64,000 nucleotides of DNA from Streptosporangium canum (GCF_900113865.1 NZ_FOQY01000013.1:1-64000), one strand, 5' to 3'; positions 23,200 to 32,190 are shown, counted from the first letter of the stretch. Notes: generated from the sequence alone by a model not told the origin. Numbers and translations: made by a program.

Positions 23200-23236
23200 C
23201 GCGCCCATCGCGTGTGCGCCGGTTGGCGATGTCTTC
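23157..23236 (+). promoter_or_regulatory. Candidate attenuator hairpin upstream of ABC-F
   Basis: Perfect 9-bp complementarity GAAGACATC/GATGTCTTC with 62 nt between, containing smaller hairpins. The ABC-F ATG lies 60 bp further. Ribosome stalling in the leader would expose or mask the 5' arm. No T-tract is seen, so action may be translational or Rho-linked. Confidence 0.4.
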
Positions 23237-23296
23237 GTGTCCTGACCATTTCGCCGGGCGGGCTTTGCCGTGCCGGCCGAACGCGGAAGCGATCCG

Positions 23297-24931
23297 ATGT
23301 CCGACGCCCTGATCGTGGTTTCGAACCTGTCTTTTTCCTGGCCCGACGACACCCCGGTGTTCGAGGACCTCTCATTCACCATCCCGGCGGGACGCACCGG
23401 CCTGGTGGCGCCCAACGGCGCCGGTAAGAGCACGCTGCTCAGGCTGATCGCCGGCGCACTCCGCCCGGCCGCGGGCTCGGTCACGGTGGAGGGGGTCCTG
23501 GGCTACCTGCCCCAGACCCTGCCCCTCGTCGGAGACCTGACTGTGGCCGAGGTCCTGGAGATCGCTCCGGTGATCAGGGCGCTGAACGCCATCGAGTCCG
23601 GAGACGCGAGCGAGGAGCACTTCACCGCGATCGGCAACGACTGGGACATCGAGGAGCGCACCCGTGCCCAGCTGGACCGGCTCGGCCTCGGGGACGTCTC
23701 CCTCACCCGGCGCCTGCACACCCTCAGCGGCGGCCAGGTCGTCTCCCTCGGCCTGGCGGCACAGCTGCTGAAGCGACCCGACGTCCTGCTGCTCGACGAA
23801 CCGACCAACAACCTCGACCTCGACGCACGCCACAAGCTCTACGACGTGCTCGGCGACTGGAACGGCTGCCTGCTGCTGGTCAGCCACGACCGGGCACTGC
23901 TCGACCGCATGGACCGCATCGCCGAGCTCGACCAGGGCGAGATCCGGTCCTACGGCGGGAACTTCACCGAGTACGAGGAGGCCGTACGCGCCGGGCGGGA
24001 GGTCGCCGAGAAAAACGTCCGCAACGCCGAGCAGGAGGTCAGGCGGGAGAAGCGGGAGATGCAGCAGGCCCGCGAGCGGGCCGCGCGCCGGGCCGGCAAC
24101 GCCGCCCGCAACCTCAAGAGTGCCGGCCTGCCGAAGATCTTCGCTGGGACGATGAAGCGGCGCGCCCAGGAGTCGGCGGGGAGGGCGAACGAGACGCACG
24201 CCATGCGGGTCAGCGAGGCCAGGGCCCGGCTCGACGAGGCGGGCCGCGCCCTGCGCGACGAGCAGAAGATCGCGCTGGAGCTGCCCGGGACCCGCGTCCC
24301 GGCCGGACGCACCGTCTTCCTCGGCGAACGGATGCAGGTCCGCCACGGTGAGCGACCCCTTTTCGCCGGTGAGGGGGCGGACCTGGCGATCCGGGGGCCC
24401 GAGCGGATCGCCCTGACCGGCCCCAACGGGGCCGGCAAGTCCACCCTGCTGCGCGTGATCAACGGCGAGCTGGAGCCGGAGGGCGGCGGGACCAAGCGGG
24501 CCGACGGCCGGGTCGCCTACCTGTCCCAACGGCTGGACCTGCTGGACCCCGGCCGCACCGTGGCGGAGAATCTGGCCGCGTTCGCGCCCGGGATGCCGGA
24601 GGCGCAGCGGATGAATCTGCTCGCCCGCTTCCTGTTCCGGGGCTCCCGCATGCACCTGCCGGTCGGGGTGCTGTCCGGCGGCGAGCGGCTGCGCGCCACC
24701 CTGGCCTGCGTCCTGTGCGCCGAACCGGCGCCCCAGCTGCTGCTGCTGGACGAACCGACCAACAACCTCGACCTGGTCAGCGTCGCCCAGCTGGAAGGCG
24801 CCCTGCAGTCATACGAAGGCGCCTTCGTGGTGGTCAGCCATGACGAGCGGTTCCTTGCCGAGATCGGAGTGGACCGCTGGCTACGGCTGTCCGAGGGGCG
24901 CCTGCTCGAAACGGGCGCCCCTGGTGTGTGA
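23297..24931 (+). CDS. ABC-F family ATPase (ribosome-protection/translation factor type)
   Basis: 544 residues from ATG 23297. Two ABC domains on one chain without membrane helices: Walker A GLVAPNGAGKSTLLRL and LTGPNGAGKSTLLRV, signatures LSGGQVVSLGLA and LSGGERLRATLA, Walker B LLLDEPTNNLDLD twice. The interdomain linker (about residues 230-330) is long, Arg/Glu-rich and helical, the part that enters the ribosomal exit site. ABC-F proteins displace antibiotics from ribosomes or adjust translation; the upstream leader peptide favours an antibiotic-inducible role, an inference. Confidence 0.9.
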   Translation: MSDALIVVSNLSFSWPDDTPVFEDLSFTIPAGRTGLVAPNGAGKSTLLRLIAGALRPAAGSVTVEGVLGYLPQTLPLVGDLTVAEVLEIAPVIRALNAIESGDASEEHFTAIGNDWDIEERTRAQLDRLGLGDVSLTRRLHTLSGGQVVSLGLAAQLLKRPDVLLLDEPTNNLDLDARHKLYDVLGDWNGCLLLVSHDRALLDRMDRIAELDQGEIRSYGGNFTEYEEAVRAGREVAEKNVRNAEQEVRREKREMQQARERAARRAGNAARNLKSAGLPKIFAGTMKRRAQESAGRANETHAMRVSEARARLDEAGRALRDEQKIALELPGTRVPAGRTVFLGERMQVRHGERPLFAGEGADLAIRGPERIALTGPNGAGKSTLLRVINGELEPEGGGTKRADGRVAYLSQRLDLLDPGRTVAENLAAFAPGMPEAQRMNLLARFLFRGSRMHLPVGVLSGGERLRATLACVLCAEPAPQLLLLDEPTNNLDLVSVAQLEGALQSYEGAFVVVSHDERFLAEIGVDRWLRLSEGRLLETGAPGV

Positions 24932-24961
24932 GGTGACGGCGGCGGGACCCCCGCCTCACCT
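24928..24961 (+). terminator. Hairpin after ABC-F gene
   Basis: GAGGTGA...GGCGGG ACCC CCGCC TCACCTC, a bulged GC-rich stem starting at the ABC-F stop codon. No T-tract; typical of actinomycete 3' hairpins. Confidence 0.5.
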
Positions 24962-25057
24962 CGGTCAGCCGGTCCCCGGCAGGGCTGATCGGCGACGGTG
25001 AGGGGGGCGGGACCGGTCTTCCCCGGTGCCCGTACGGCGTAGGCGACCTCGTGCCGC

Positions 25058-25894
25058 TCAGCCGTGCAGGAACTCCACGAGCGCGGGCGCGAGCTTCTTG
25101 GGGGCCATGACCACGGCGCCGTGGTTGAGGCCGGGCAGCGTGCGGTGCTCGGCCTCGGGCAGGACGTGGGCGAGCGCCCGTGCGGCGTCGTGGAATCCGG
25201 CCGGGCTCTTGCCGCCGGTCAGCACCAGGGTCGGCGCTGTCGCGGCCGACCACCGGCCGGCCTCCAGCGGCTTGCCCCGCTGGGTCTCGCCCATCACCGC
25301 GGCGTCGTAGGGCAGCGTGTGCGCCAGCGCCTTGAGGTTCGACCACACGCCCGGCATCAGCCGCATCATGGTCACCATGAACGCGGGCATGCCCTGCGCC
25401 CTGGTCATGAAGTACGTGACCGCGTCGCCGCGCCGGTCGGCGGCCAGCAGCGCGTCGAGTCGCCGGGCGTAGTCCCCGGGCGGGCCGAAGCCGTCGCCGC
25501 CGATCACGAACGGCGGCTCGTACAGCGCCAGCCGTTCGATGTTCAGCCCGGCCGCCGCGGCGCGCAACGCCAGCACCGCGCCGGACGAGCTTCCGAACAC
25601 CGACGCCGAACCCCCGGCGTGGTCGATCAACGCCGCGATGTCCTCGACCTCGCGTTCCACCGCGTAAGCCGCCGCGTCACCGCTGGCACCCCGGCCCCGC
25701 CGGTCGTAGTTGATCACGGTGAAGTGCTGGGCGAGCAGGCCGGCGAGCTTGCGGGCGTCGGAGCGGTCAGCCAGCGCCGAGGACACGAGGATGACCGCGG
25801 GCCCGGCGCCGAGCCGCTCGAACGCGATCTCGGTTCCGTCCCCGGAGATGACCGACGCGTTCGCGGTGATCGCCTTTTCACTGCTCATGGACAT
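25058..25894 (-). CDS. Alpha/beta-hydrolase
   Basis: 278 residues. DGTEIAFERLGAGPAVILVS, then FTVINYDRRGRGASG (oxyanion region), the nucleophile elbow VFGSSSGAVLALRA (G-S-S-S-G), TLVLTGGKSP, and the C-terminal catalytic-type His in LPGLNHGAVV. Likely an esterase or hydrolase of small lipophilic esters. Its start overlaps the end of the preceding 109-aa gene by ten bases, placing it third in a sigma-factor operon. Confidence 0.85.
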   Translation of the reverse strand: MSMSSEKAITANASVISGDGTEIAFERLGAGPAVILVSSALADRSDARKLAGLLAQHFTVINYDRRGRGASGDAAAYAVEREVEDIAALIDHAGGSASVFGSSSGAVLALRAAAAGLNIERLALYEPPFVIGGDGFGPPGDYARRLDALLAADRRGDAVTYFMTRAQGMPAFMVTMMRLMPGVWSNLKALAHTLPYDAAVMGETQRGKPLEAGRWSAATAPTLVLTGGKSPAGFHDAARALAHVLPEAEHRTLPGLNHGAVVMAPKKLAPALVEFLHG

Positions 25895-26214
25895 GGTTGT
25901 TTCTCCGCTTCAGGCACTGTGTCATGTTCTTGGTGGTATGACGGTGCCTCGGAGGAGAAGGAATCGGTCCGGTTCCGGCTTACCGCGATCAACGTGACCG
26001 GCCTCGGCCCCGGATTGCGCAGCACGCGCAGCGGAAGGCCGGCCAGGCACAGCACCGCGCCGTGACCGAAGCGCCGGCGGACACCGTCGACCGTTTCGAG
26101 TTCGACCTCCGCCCCTCGGACCCGGACGATCGCGTCGTGCCACGCGGCCGCGTCGTAGTCGCGGACCTCACCGCAGGCCAGGATCACCTCGCGCCGCCGG
26201 AATCCCGCGCTCAC
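25885..26214 (-). CDS. Small protein between sigma factor and hydrolase
   Basis: 109 residues from GTG 26214, whose GTGA overlaps the sigma stop codon. RREVILACGEVRDYDAAAWH then DAIVRVRGAEVELETVDGVR and HGAVLCLAGLPLRVLRNPGP: a compact beta-rich, possibly cupin-like protein of unknown function seen beside such sigma genes. Tight overlaps at both ends argue that it is real. Confidence 0.65.
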   Translation of the reverse strand: MSAGFRRREVILACGEVRDYDAAAWHDAIVRVRGAEVELETVDGVRRRFGHGAVLCLAGLPLRVLRNPGPRPVTLIAVSRNRTDSFSSEAPSYHQEHDTVPEAEKQPCP

Positions 26215-27287
26215 GGCAGGACCAGGGGCAGGCCGAACGCGGCGAAGTGGCGCGGTTCGAACGACGTGATCGCGGTGATCCGGCCGTCGTCGATCCGCAG
26301 CACGTCGAGCACCTGGGCGCGGAACCGGCCGGCCAGGTGCCTGGTCTCGTCCACCGTGGGGTGTTCGACGTAGTGCGCCACCGCGGGCTGCAGGTTCGCG
26401 CCGGTGACGACGCCGCGCCAGCGCCCGTGATACCACGGTGAGCCGGGTTTGAAGACCTGTCCGGAGAGGGTCAGCAGCGCACTCCGCCCGACCAGCCACG
26501 CCGGGTGCGGCGGCATCGTCATCCGCACGTCCTCGGCGAGCATCCCGGCGAGCGCGCCCAGATCGGCTCGCTGGTGGGCTTCGACGTAGCGCCGCACCAG
26601 CGCGCGCTCGTCGGCGCTCGGCTCGGCCGACGGCGCCCAGTCCTCGCGCCGCTGCGGCAGGTACTGCTTCAGCGTCGCCCGCGCCCGCTGCAGCGCGCTC
26701 TTCACCGACGCCACGCTGGTGTCCAGCAGCGCGGCCGTCTCGGTGGCCGGCCAGCCCAGCACGTCCCTGGTGATCAGCACAGCCCGCTGCCGGGCGGGCA
26801 GGTGCTGGATCGCCACCAGGAAGGCGAGCTCGATCGTCTCGCGGGCGACCGCCGCCGCCGCCGGTCCCTGGGCGCTGTCGGCGGCCGGCTCCAGCAGCCG
26901 GTCCGGGACCGGCTGCAGCCACGGCACATCGGCGGGCGGCTGCGCGGGCGTGCCCGGATCGACCAGCGGCGGCACCCGGTACGGCCGCGCGTGCCGCTTG
27001 TCGCGGTCGATCAGGTCCAGGCACGCGTTCGTCGCGATCTTGTACAGCCAGGCCCGGAACGTCGACCGCCCCTCATAGGTCTCCCGGCGGCGCCACGCCC
27101 GCAGGAACGTCTCCTGGACCATGTCCTCGGCGTCGTCGTAGGAGCCGAGCATCCGGTAGCAGTGCACCCGCAGCTCCCTGCGCAGAGGCTCGACAAGCGC
27201 GCCGAAGGCCGCCTCGTCGCCGACCGGCGCGGCGCCCGCCGCGGCCGTGTCCTCCGCCGGGCCGTCACTGCCTCGGTCCTCGACCAC
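26211..27287 (-). CDS. SigJ/ECF41-like sigma factor with C-terminal SnoaL-like domain
   Basis: 358 residues from GTG 27287, picked because GGAGGT lies just upstream. Region 2: RELRVHCYRMLGSYDDAEDM then VQETFLRAWRRRETYEGRST; region 4: HLPARQRAVLITRDVLGWPA then TETAALLDTSVASVKSALQR. About 130 further residues (LVRRYVEAHQRADLGALAGM, LAEDVRMTMPPHPAWLVGRS) form the NTF2/SnoaL-like extension that controls activity in this class. First of a three-gene operon. Confidence 0.85.
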   Translation of the reverse strand: MVEDRGSDGPAEDTAAAGAAPVGDEAAFGALVEPLRRELRVHCYRMLGSYDDAEDMVQETFLRAWRRRETYEGRSTFRAWLYKIATNACLDLIDRDKRHARPYRVPPLVDPGTPAQPPADVPWLQPVPDRLLEPAADSAQGPAAAAVARETIELAFLVAIQHLPARQRAVLITRDVLGWPATETAALLDTSVASVKSALQRARATLKQYLPQRREDWAPSAEPSADERALVRRYVEAHQRADLGALAGMLAEDVRMTMPPHPAWLVGRSALLTLSGQVFKPGSPWYHGRWRGVVTGANLQPAVAHYVEHPTVDETRHLAGRFRAQVLDVLRIDDGRITAITSFEPRHFAAFGLPLVLP

Positions 27288-27453
27288 AACTACCTCCACC
27301 TGCCCAGAACGTGTTAACGACCATAAGACAGCCGCTCCCACCAGAAGGAATCGGATGGACCCCGCCGCAACCACGCGAAACGAGCACTGAGAGGACCTGA
27401 CCGCAGCGAGCCGGTAACGGGCCGCGCCCCTGAAGGATCTTGCGGGAATGCCT

Positions 27454-28341
27454 TCAGCGGGGATTCAGGAGCTCGGTGATCCGGAGGAATCCGTCTGTGC
27501 CGTGACCTCGTCCGATGGCGCGGCGCGCCAGGCCTTCGGCCGCGCGCATCACGCCCGCGTCGATGCCGTGGGCCTCGGAGGCGTGGACGATATGGGCCAT
27601 GGACGATGCCGCCGAGGTGATCGGGTTGACCTCGCCGGAGAACATGCCGTTGTCCACTTCCTCCGCGGCCTGCTCGAAGAGCGGCGGAAGGATCGTGCCG
27701 ATGCCTTTGGCGAACGGTGCCAGCTCCCGCGCGGTGACCCCCTCGGCTCTCGCCACCGCCAGCGCGTGCGCGTAACCCGCCATCGCGGTCCAGAAAATGT
27801 CGAGCAACGCGATGTCGTACGCGGCCGCCCGGCCGATGTCCTCGCCGAGGTGGGTGTGGGTGCCGTTCAGGGCGTCCAGCACCGGCCGGTGCCTGCGGTA
27901 AAGCTCCTCCGGGCCGCTGTGGAGGAACACCGCGGCCGGTGTTCCGATGGTCGTGGTCGGCGTCATGATCGCACCGTCCAGGTACCCGATGCCGTGCTCG
28001 GCCGCCCAGGCGGCTGTGTTCCGAGCCCGGTCGGGAGTATCGGCGGTCAGGTTCACGACGGTGCGTCCCTTGAGCGCGTCGGTGACCGCGCCACGCCGCA
28101 CGATGGCATCCGCCGCGTCATAGTTGACCACGCAGACCACGATCAACCTGCTTGCGGCGACCGCCTCTTCGGGGGATCGGGCGCTGACCGCGCCCCGCTC
28201 GGCCAACTCCCGATCCCTGCCCGGTGTCCGGTTCCAGACCGTGGTCCGCAGGCCGGCGTCCAGAAAGGCATGGGCCAGGGCCCGGCCCATCGGCCCCAGG
28301 CCGAGAACGGTAACGGCAGAATGTTCGGTGTGCGAGGTCAT
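27454..28341 (-). CDS. NAD(P)-dependent oxidoreductase, imine-reductase-like
   Basis: 295 residues. Rossmann VTVLGLGPMGRALAHAFL (GLGPMG), VWNRTPGRD, the 6PGDH/IRED-type segment GIGYLDGAIMTPTTTIGTPA, and an all-helical C-terminal dimerisation half (FWTAMAGYAHALAVARAEGV). Close to imine reductases and related beta-hydroxyacid dehydrogenases; substrate unknown. It diverges from the HxlR regulator across about 30 bp and is probably its target. Confidence 0.8.
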   Translation of the reverse strand: MTSHTEHSAVTVLGLGPMGRALAHAFLDAGLRTTVWNRTPGRDRELAERGAVSARSPEEAVAASRLIVVCVVNYDAADAIVRRGAVTDALKGRTVVNLTADTPDRARNTAAWAAEHGIGYLDGAIMTPTTTIGTPAAVFLHSGPEELYRRHRPVLDALNGTHTHLGEDIGRAAAYDIALLDIFWTAMAGYAHALAVARAEGVTARELAPFAKGIGTILPPLFEQAAEEVDNGMFSGEVNPITSAASSMAHIVHASEAHGIDAGVMRAAEGLARRAIGRGHGTDGFLRITELLNPR

Positions 28342-28372
28342 GCCTCAACTCCTCAATAATGAGCAAACGGTT

Positions 28373-28738
28373 ATGAATGGGATGAAGATGACGCGCAGCC
28401 GTGCCCAGGACCCGAACGTCTGCGGAGTGACCGCCGCGATCGCCGTGATTGACGGCAAGTGGAAGACGGTTTTTCTCTGGGCTCTGGAATCCGGCCCGCA
28501 CCGCCCCGGCGAGCTGCGTCGGCGGCTGCCGGGCCTCACCGAGAAGGTGCTGACTCAGACGCTCCGCGAGATGGAGGCCGACGGACTGGTCCGCCGGGAG
28601 GTGCACGATGTGCGGCCACTGAAGACCGTGTACTCCTTGACCCCGTTCGGCCGCGAACTCTCCGAAGCGTTGGAGTCTCTTTCCGACTGGGGCCACCGCC
28701 GTCTGGAGAAGCTGGCCGAGTCCCAGCCGATCTCCTGA
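28373..28738 (+). CDS. HxlR-family transcriptional regulator
   Basis: 121 residues from ATG 28373 (ATG 28382 and 28388 are alternatives). Contains the winged-helix pattern of the family: AIAVIDGKWKTVFLWALESG, HRPGELRRRLPGLTEKVLTQ, TLREMEADGLVRREVHDVRP, VYSLTPFGRELSEAL. A cysteine near the N-terminus (NVCGVTAA) could be redox-sensing. Divergent partner is the IRED-like gene. Confidence 0.85.
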   Translation: MNGMKMTRSRAQDPNVCGVTAAIAVIDGKWKTVFLWALESGPHRPGELRRRLPGLTEKVLTQTLREMEADGLVRREVHDVRPLKTVYSLTPFGRELSEALESLSDWGHRRLEKLAESQPIS

Positions 28739-28835
28739 TACATCGCCGACCTCCCCGTCTCATCTGGATCTGACGGTTCTTCGACCGCCCCTGACCAAGC
28801 TTCGGCCCGCCCCGCCCCGGCCGACAAGTACCCAC

Positions 28836-28862
28836 AAAAAAGTGGCCACCCGCAGCGGCCAT
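28836..28862 (-). terminator. Minus-strand intrinsic terminator
   Basis: On the minus strand ATGGCC-GCTGCGGGT-GGCCAC is followed by six T (28841-28836). Stem of five to six base pairs. It would stop transcription coming from the 29.7-kb gene or an intervening transcript. Confidence 0.5.
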
Positions 28863-28989
28863 CAGGGAAGGTCCCGCGCCGAGGGCCTTCCGCCCCGCCG
28901 TGCCGGCACCCTCCCGCTGACCATGGGAAGGAGGGCGAGAGCGATCTGTATGAGGGGGGCCGCCGCCGAGCGGCTGGTGGGGCTGTCGG

Positions 28990-29110
28990 CCCGCGTCATC
29001 CGGGGCGGTGGTCATGGGGATGACCGGGCACACACCCGACGCGGCGATCGAGTTCGCCTTCGGCGAGGCCGACGTCCACCGGCTGCCCCTGGTCGCGGTG
29101 CACGCCGGGC
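28990..29110 (+). pseudogene. Universal stress protein (UspA) fragment
   Basis: A short frame reads VVMGMTGHTPDAAIEFAFGE then ADVHRLPLVAVHA, matching the start of a Usp domain (VGxDGS...AAIEFAFxEA...PLVAVHAW). It loses similarity after that and has no start or remainder. The rest of 28,740-29,318 shows no credible gene. Confidence 0.45.
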
Positions 29111-29318
29111 ACCTGCCGCCGTGTCGCGGGCGAGCCGGGTCGGCCCCGGCGAGGGCGGGGATCTGGAGGCGGGGAGGTCGCCGGCGGATTCGAAGGCCGG
29201 TCGCGACGATGACGCCGACGCTGCGAGGTCTTCCGGTCCGGGGACTGCGTCGCGGATCGCGGGCCGGCCGGGCATCGACGGCGCGTTTCTGCGTGATGCC
29301 CGGCCGCCCGGGTCCGCG

Positions 29319-29732
29319 TCAGCCGTGTGAGTCGGCCCGTGAACCCGAGATGGTGAGGCAGGACGGGCCGTTCGGACCGCCGATGCGGACGGAATTGAAG
29401 AAGTCGCGGTAGGTGATGAAGAAGTTGCCCTTCCCGCCGGGAGTGGTCAGGGCCGAGCAGCCGCCGTAGCCGGCTTCGGAGTAAAGATGGATGGAGGAAT
29501 CCGTGCGATTCCAGTCCGACTTGGCCCGGCCGGCCATGTTGAGGGCGGCGAGATCCGGCGTATCGCTCTGGATCTCGATGATGTCACCGGTGCCGTCGAG
29601 GCCGGAGAACAAGCAGTAGTGGTCGTCAGGGCATCGGTTGTAACCGTCGGCCGCCTGGGCGGGAACGCTCGTCAGGGTGGCCAGTGCGAGGGCCGCGATC
29701 GGTAGTGCCAGCATCTGAAGCTTCTTGCCCAA
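29319..29732 (-). CDS. Secreted peptidase-inhibitor family I36-like protein
   Basis: 137 residues from TTG 29732, chosen because GGAGG lies five bases upstream; a longer frame reaches 29777. Signal peptide MLALPIAALALATLTSVPAQ then AA. Mature part: YNRCPDDHYCLFSGLDGTGD, IIEIQ, DWNRTDSSIHLYSEAGYGGC, the C-x-x-x-x-Y-C-LF pattern of the crystallin-like I36 inhibitors of Streptomyces. Probably exported to inhibit a metallopeptidase or act at the wall. Confidence 0.75.
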   Translation of the reverse strand: MGKKLQMLALPIAALALATLTSVPAQAADGYNRCPDDHYCLFSGLDGTGDIIEIQSDTPDLAALNMAGRAKSDWNRTDSSIHLYSEAGYGGCSALTTPGGKGNFFITYRDFFNSVRIGGPNGPSCLTISGSRADSHG

Positions 29733-30061
29733 TGTTCCTCCATTGGTGAAACTTTTTTTCGATGACCGGTCAAACATACCTGCTTCGATCTTGCTGAGGA
29801 AGGGACGATTGCCGCTGATTTCCGCGCTTTGGGGATGTACGGGGGACCAATCCGTCGATGAGCCGGATGAAAGCGATTCCTGCCCGGGGCCGGCGACGTG
29901 GGGGAGTGTCGCGGGGAGATCGGATCAGGAGGCTGCCCGGCCGGCTCCAGGGCCGGCCTCGCTGTTCCTCCGCGATCCACCGGCCGTCGCACCGCCCCGG
30001 ACGGGGGGCGGTGCGACGGACCCGGCGTCACCGGTGATCAGGCGGGCTGCGGCATGAGTGC
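29733..30061. other. Intergenic region, 330 bp
   Basis: Holds the promoter side of the I36-like gene and the 3' flank of the APH(6)-like gene. A GTCCGTCGCACCGCCCCCCG/CGGGGGGCGGTGCGACGGAC-type inverted repeat near 29,985-30,021 (CCGTCGCACCGCCCC and GGGGCGGTGCGACGG) is a likely terminator hairpin of the minus-strand gene. No coding frame seen. Confidence 0.5.
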
Positions 30062-30985
30062 CTAACGGCGCAGCAGGATTGTGGCGATGGCGACCTGGGC
30101 GGGTTCCAGTGAGGTCTTGCCGTCCTCGATGTCCCACAACGCGTTCTGCAGGACGCGGCCGAGTGTCCACCCGGTCGCCCGCTGCCGGTCCAGGCCGAGC
30201 GCCTCGGTAAGGAGGTCGAAGCGGCGCAGGACCGCACGGGTCACGTCGCCGGTCGCCACCACCGCCTCCTCCCAGCGGCTGTCCAGCGCCGGCCACAGGT
30301 CGAACCCGGGGTCGCCGGCCAGCGGTTCGGGGTCGATGGCCAGCCATGGTTCCCGCTGCCCGGCGAGGATGTTGTCGTAGTGCAGGTCCCAGTGCAGCAG
30401 CCGGTCACCGGATTCGCCGATCAATTCGGCCACGGCGGACGCGCAGGTGCGCACCAGCCGTTGCTCGGCCGGGTCACGCAGCGCCGGTACGGCGCGCGGC
30501 ACCTCGTCGAGCATGGCCGCGGCGATGTCGGCCAGGTGCCGAAGCCCCTGGGGGGCGGGCACCGCGACCAGGCGCGCCATCAGCTCGGCGAGGATCTGCA
30601 TGGCGGCATCGTCGTCAACCACCGATGACAGCGGCCGGGCCGCGTCCAGCCGTTCCAGCAGCATGGTGCCGGTGTCCGGGTCGTGGTCGAGCAGGCGCAC
30701 CACGCCGTTGCCGTTCCAGGCCCGCAGGCCGAGCGCGGCGCCGATGCTGTCTTCGCTGACCTGCTGGAGCTTCAGCACCGCGGATGTGCCGTCTGCGCGG
30801 GTCACCGGCAGCACGAGTGAGGCCATGCCATGCCAGGTGTGGCCCTCTGGCCGCAGTGTCCAGCGGTCCAGGAAATCCGCGGCCAGTCCTGGCAGCGCGG
30901 CGATCCAGGCGCGGCCGGACGCGTTGTTCTTGCCGTACGACGCGGCGAACGCGTCGGGGACGTCGATGGGGATCGATGTGTTCAT
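30062..30985 (-). CDS. APH(6)-like aminoglycoside O-phosphotransferase
   Basis: 307 residues from ATG 30985. N-lobe TLRPEGHTWHGMASLVLPVT then AVLKLQQVSEDSIGAALGLR; catalytic loop DRLLHWDLHYDNILAGQREP followed by WLAIDPEPLAGDPGFDLWPA. This H-x-DLHY-x-N...EPWLAIDP-x-PLAGDPGF run is the signature of APH(6) streptomycin phosphotransferases. Trp replaces the Gly of the HGDLH motif. It could inactivate streptomycin-type antibiotics; chromosomal actinomycete homologues are not always active on them. Confidence 0.8.
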   Translation of the reverse strand: MNTSIPIDVPDAFAASYGKNNASGRAWIAALPGLAADFLDRWTLRPEGHTWHGMASLVLPVTRADGTSAVLKLQQVSEDSIGAALGLRAWNGNGVVRLLDHDPDTGTMLLERLDAARPLSSVVDDDAAMQILAELMARLVAVPAPQGLRHLADIAAAMLDEVPRAVPALRDPAEQRLVRTCASAVAELIGESGDRLLHWDLHYDNILAGQREPWLAIDPEPLAGDPGFDLWPALDSRWEEAVVATGDVTRAVLRRFDLLTEALGLDRQRATGWTLGRVLQNALWDIEDGKTSLEPAQVAIATILLRR

Positions 30986-31203
30986 GTCGGGTTCTCCTCC
31001 GTGGGTTCCGGATCCGTTCGGGTACGAAGGAGACAACGGGGGTGCCCGGCTTCCGGGCAGGCGTCAAAGCATGCCCCAACCCTATCCGAACACGAAACGG
31101 CTCTGCGATGAAGATCGCGACATGTCCGTGGTGAGCGAGCCGGGACAGCGGGATCCTGGTGGACGCCGTCGTCCCGGAGAGGTCCCGGCAGGCGGGCGAC
31201 TCA

Positions 31204-31854
31204 TCATCCCCGGCAGGTGCGGAGCATGTTGAGCAAGGCCACCTTCTCCTTGCGGGTCACGGAGAGCCGGTAGTGATGCTTCACGGTGATCCATGAGGTC
31301 GCATAGCGGCACCAGTAGCTGCGGCGCGGCGGACGCCAGCTCTGCGGTCCTTGGCCGCCCTTGGCGATGTTGACGGAGTGGCTGACCGTTACCAGCTCGG
31401 GGCGGGTGAGGTCGTTGGCGAAGGCGCGCCGCCGCGCCTGGCTCCATCTGCCCGCGCCGGAGCGCCAGGCGTACGCCAGCGGCACGACATGGTCGACGTC
31501 GACCTGCTTCTCGCTTTTCAGCCACTTGCCGTCGTACGGGCTGTACCAGACGCCCTTGACCGGGTTGCAGGCCGCGTTTTTGCGCACGCGTCGCCCGTCG
31601 CGGGCCAGGACCACCTCTCGCGCGTCACACCTGCCCTTGTGGTGCGCCCATCGGGGCTGGAACCGCCGGTGGCTGTAACCGCGGATCGACAGTGGCCTGG
31701 CGACTTTCAGCTGGGCCAGCATGTGACGGGCAGACGCCCCGGCACCGGCCTGAGGCCGTTTGCGCGACTCGGCTGCCGCCTGCGGGGTGGCGGTGATCGG
31801 GATGACCAAAAGAGTGAGCACGGCGACTCGGACCGTCTGCCTCAAGAAGATCAT
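31204..31854 (-). CDS. Secreted HNH endonuclease-like protein (DUF1524/GmrSD type)
   Basis: 216 residues from ATG 31854. Signal peptide TVRVAVLTLLVIPITATPQA then AA. Catalytic part: CDAREVVLARDGRRV, then QVDVDHVVPLAYAWRSGAG (D-H of the HNH), FANDLTRPELVTVSHSVNIA (Asn) and KGGQGPQSWRPP, the classic layout of exported HNH nucleases in actinomycetes. Probably degrades extracellular DNA for nutrition or competition. Confidence 0.85.
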   Translation of the reverse strand: MIFLRQTVRVAVLTLLVIPITATPQAAAESRKRPQAGAGASARHMLAQLKVARPLSIRGYSHRRFQPRWAHHKGRCDAREVVLARDGRRVRKNAACNPVKGVWYSPYDGKWLKSEKQVDVDHVVPLAYAWRSGAGRWSQARRRAFANDLTRPELVTVSHSVNIAKGGQGPQSWRPPRRSYWCRYATSWITVKHHYRLSVTRKEKVALLNMLRTCRG

Positions 31855-31984
31855 GGTTCCACCTATACCAGTCACTATCCGTCGGCGGCAGTGATATGGG
31901 GTCCGGCGGTAATCGCGGAAAATCCAGCGGATGCGGCTGATCGGCGTCTGAGTCCGAGGTCGACCGGAAGATGGAGGTCGAGGG

Positions 31985-32190
31985 CGGCGCGGGTGGTCAT
32001 CTGGCAGTTCCTCTCCCGGGTCCCCGAATCGCGCGAGCGCCTGATCGCCGTCTCGTTCTTCGCGCCGGCCGCGTGGATCGGCTTCGACGCCGTCCGCTCA
32101 CTGCTGGGCGGGGGTGATGCCGAGGCTTCGCCGGTGGGGATCGGACTCGCCGTGACCTCGGCGGCGGCGATGGCGATGGCGGCCCGGTGA
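31985..32190 (+). pseudogene. Cation-transporter fragment (CDF-like)
   Basis: The frame reads RERLIAVSFFAPAAWIGFDA then VRSLLGGGDAEASPVGIGLA and VTSAAAMAMAAR-stop. This resembles the internal helices of small cation-diffusion proteins of actinomycetes (ALSFFALAAYV-x-x-D-A-x-RxLLGG-x-EAEPSPVGI). Start and most helices are missing. Confidence 0.5.
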
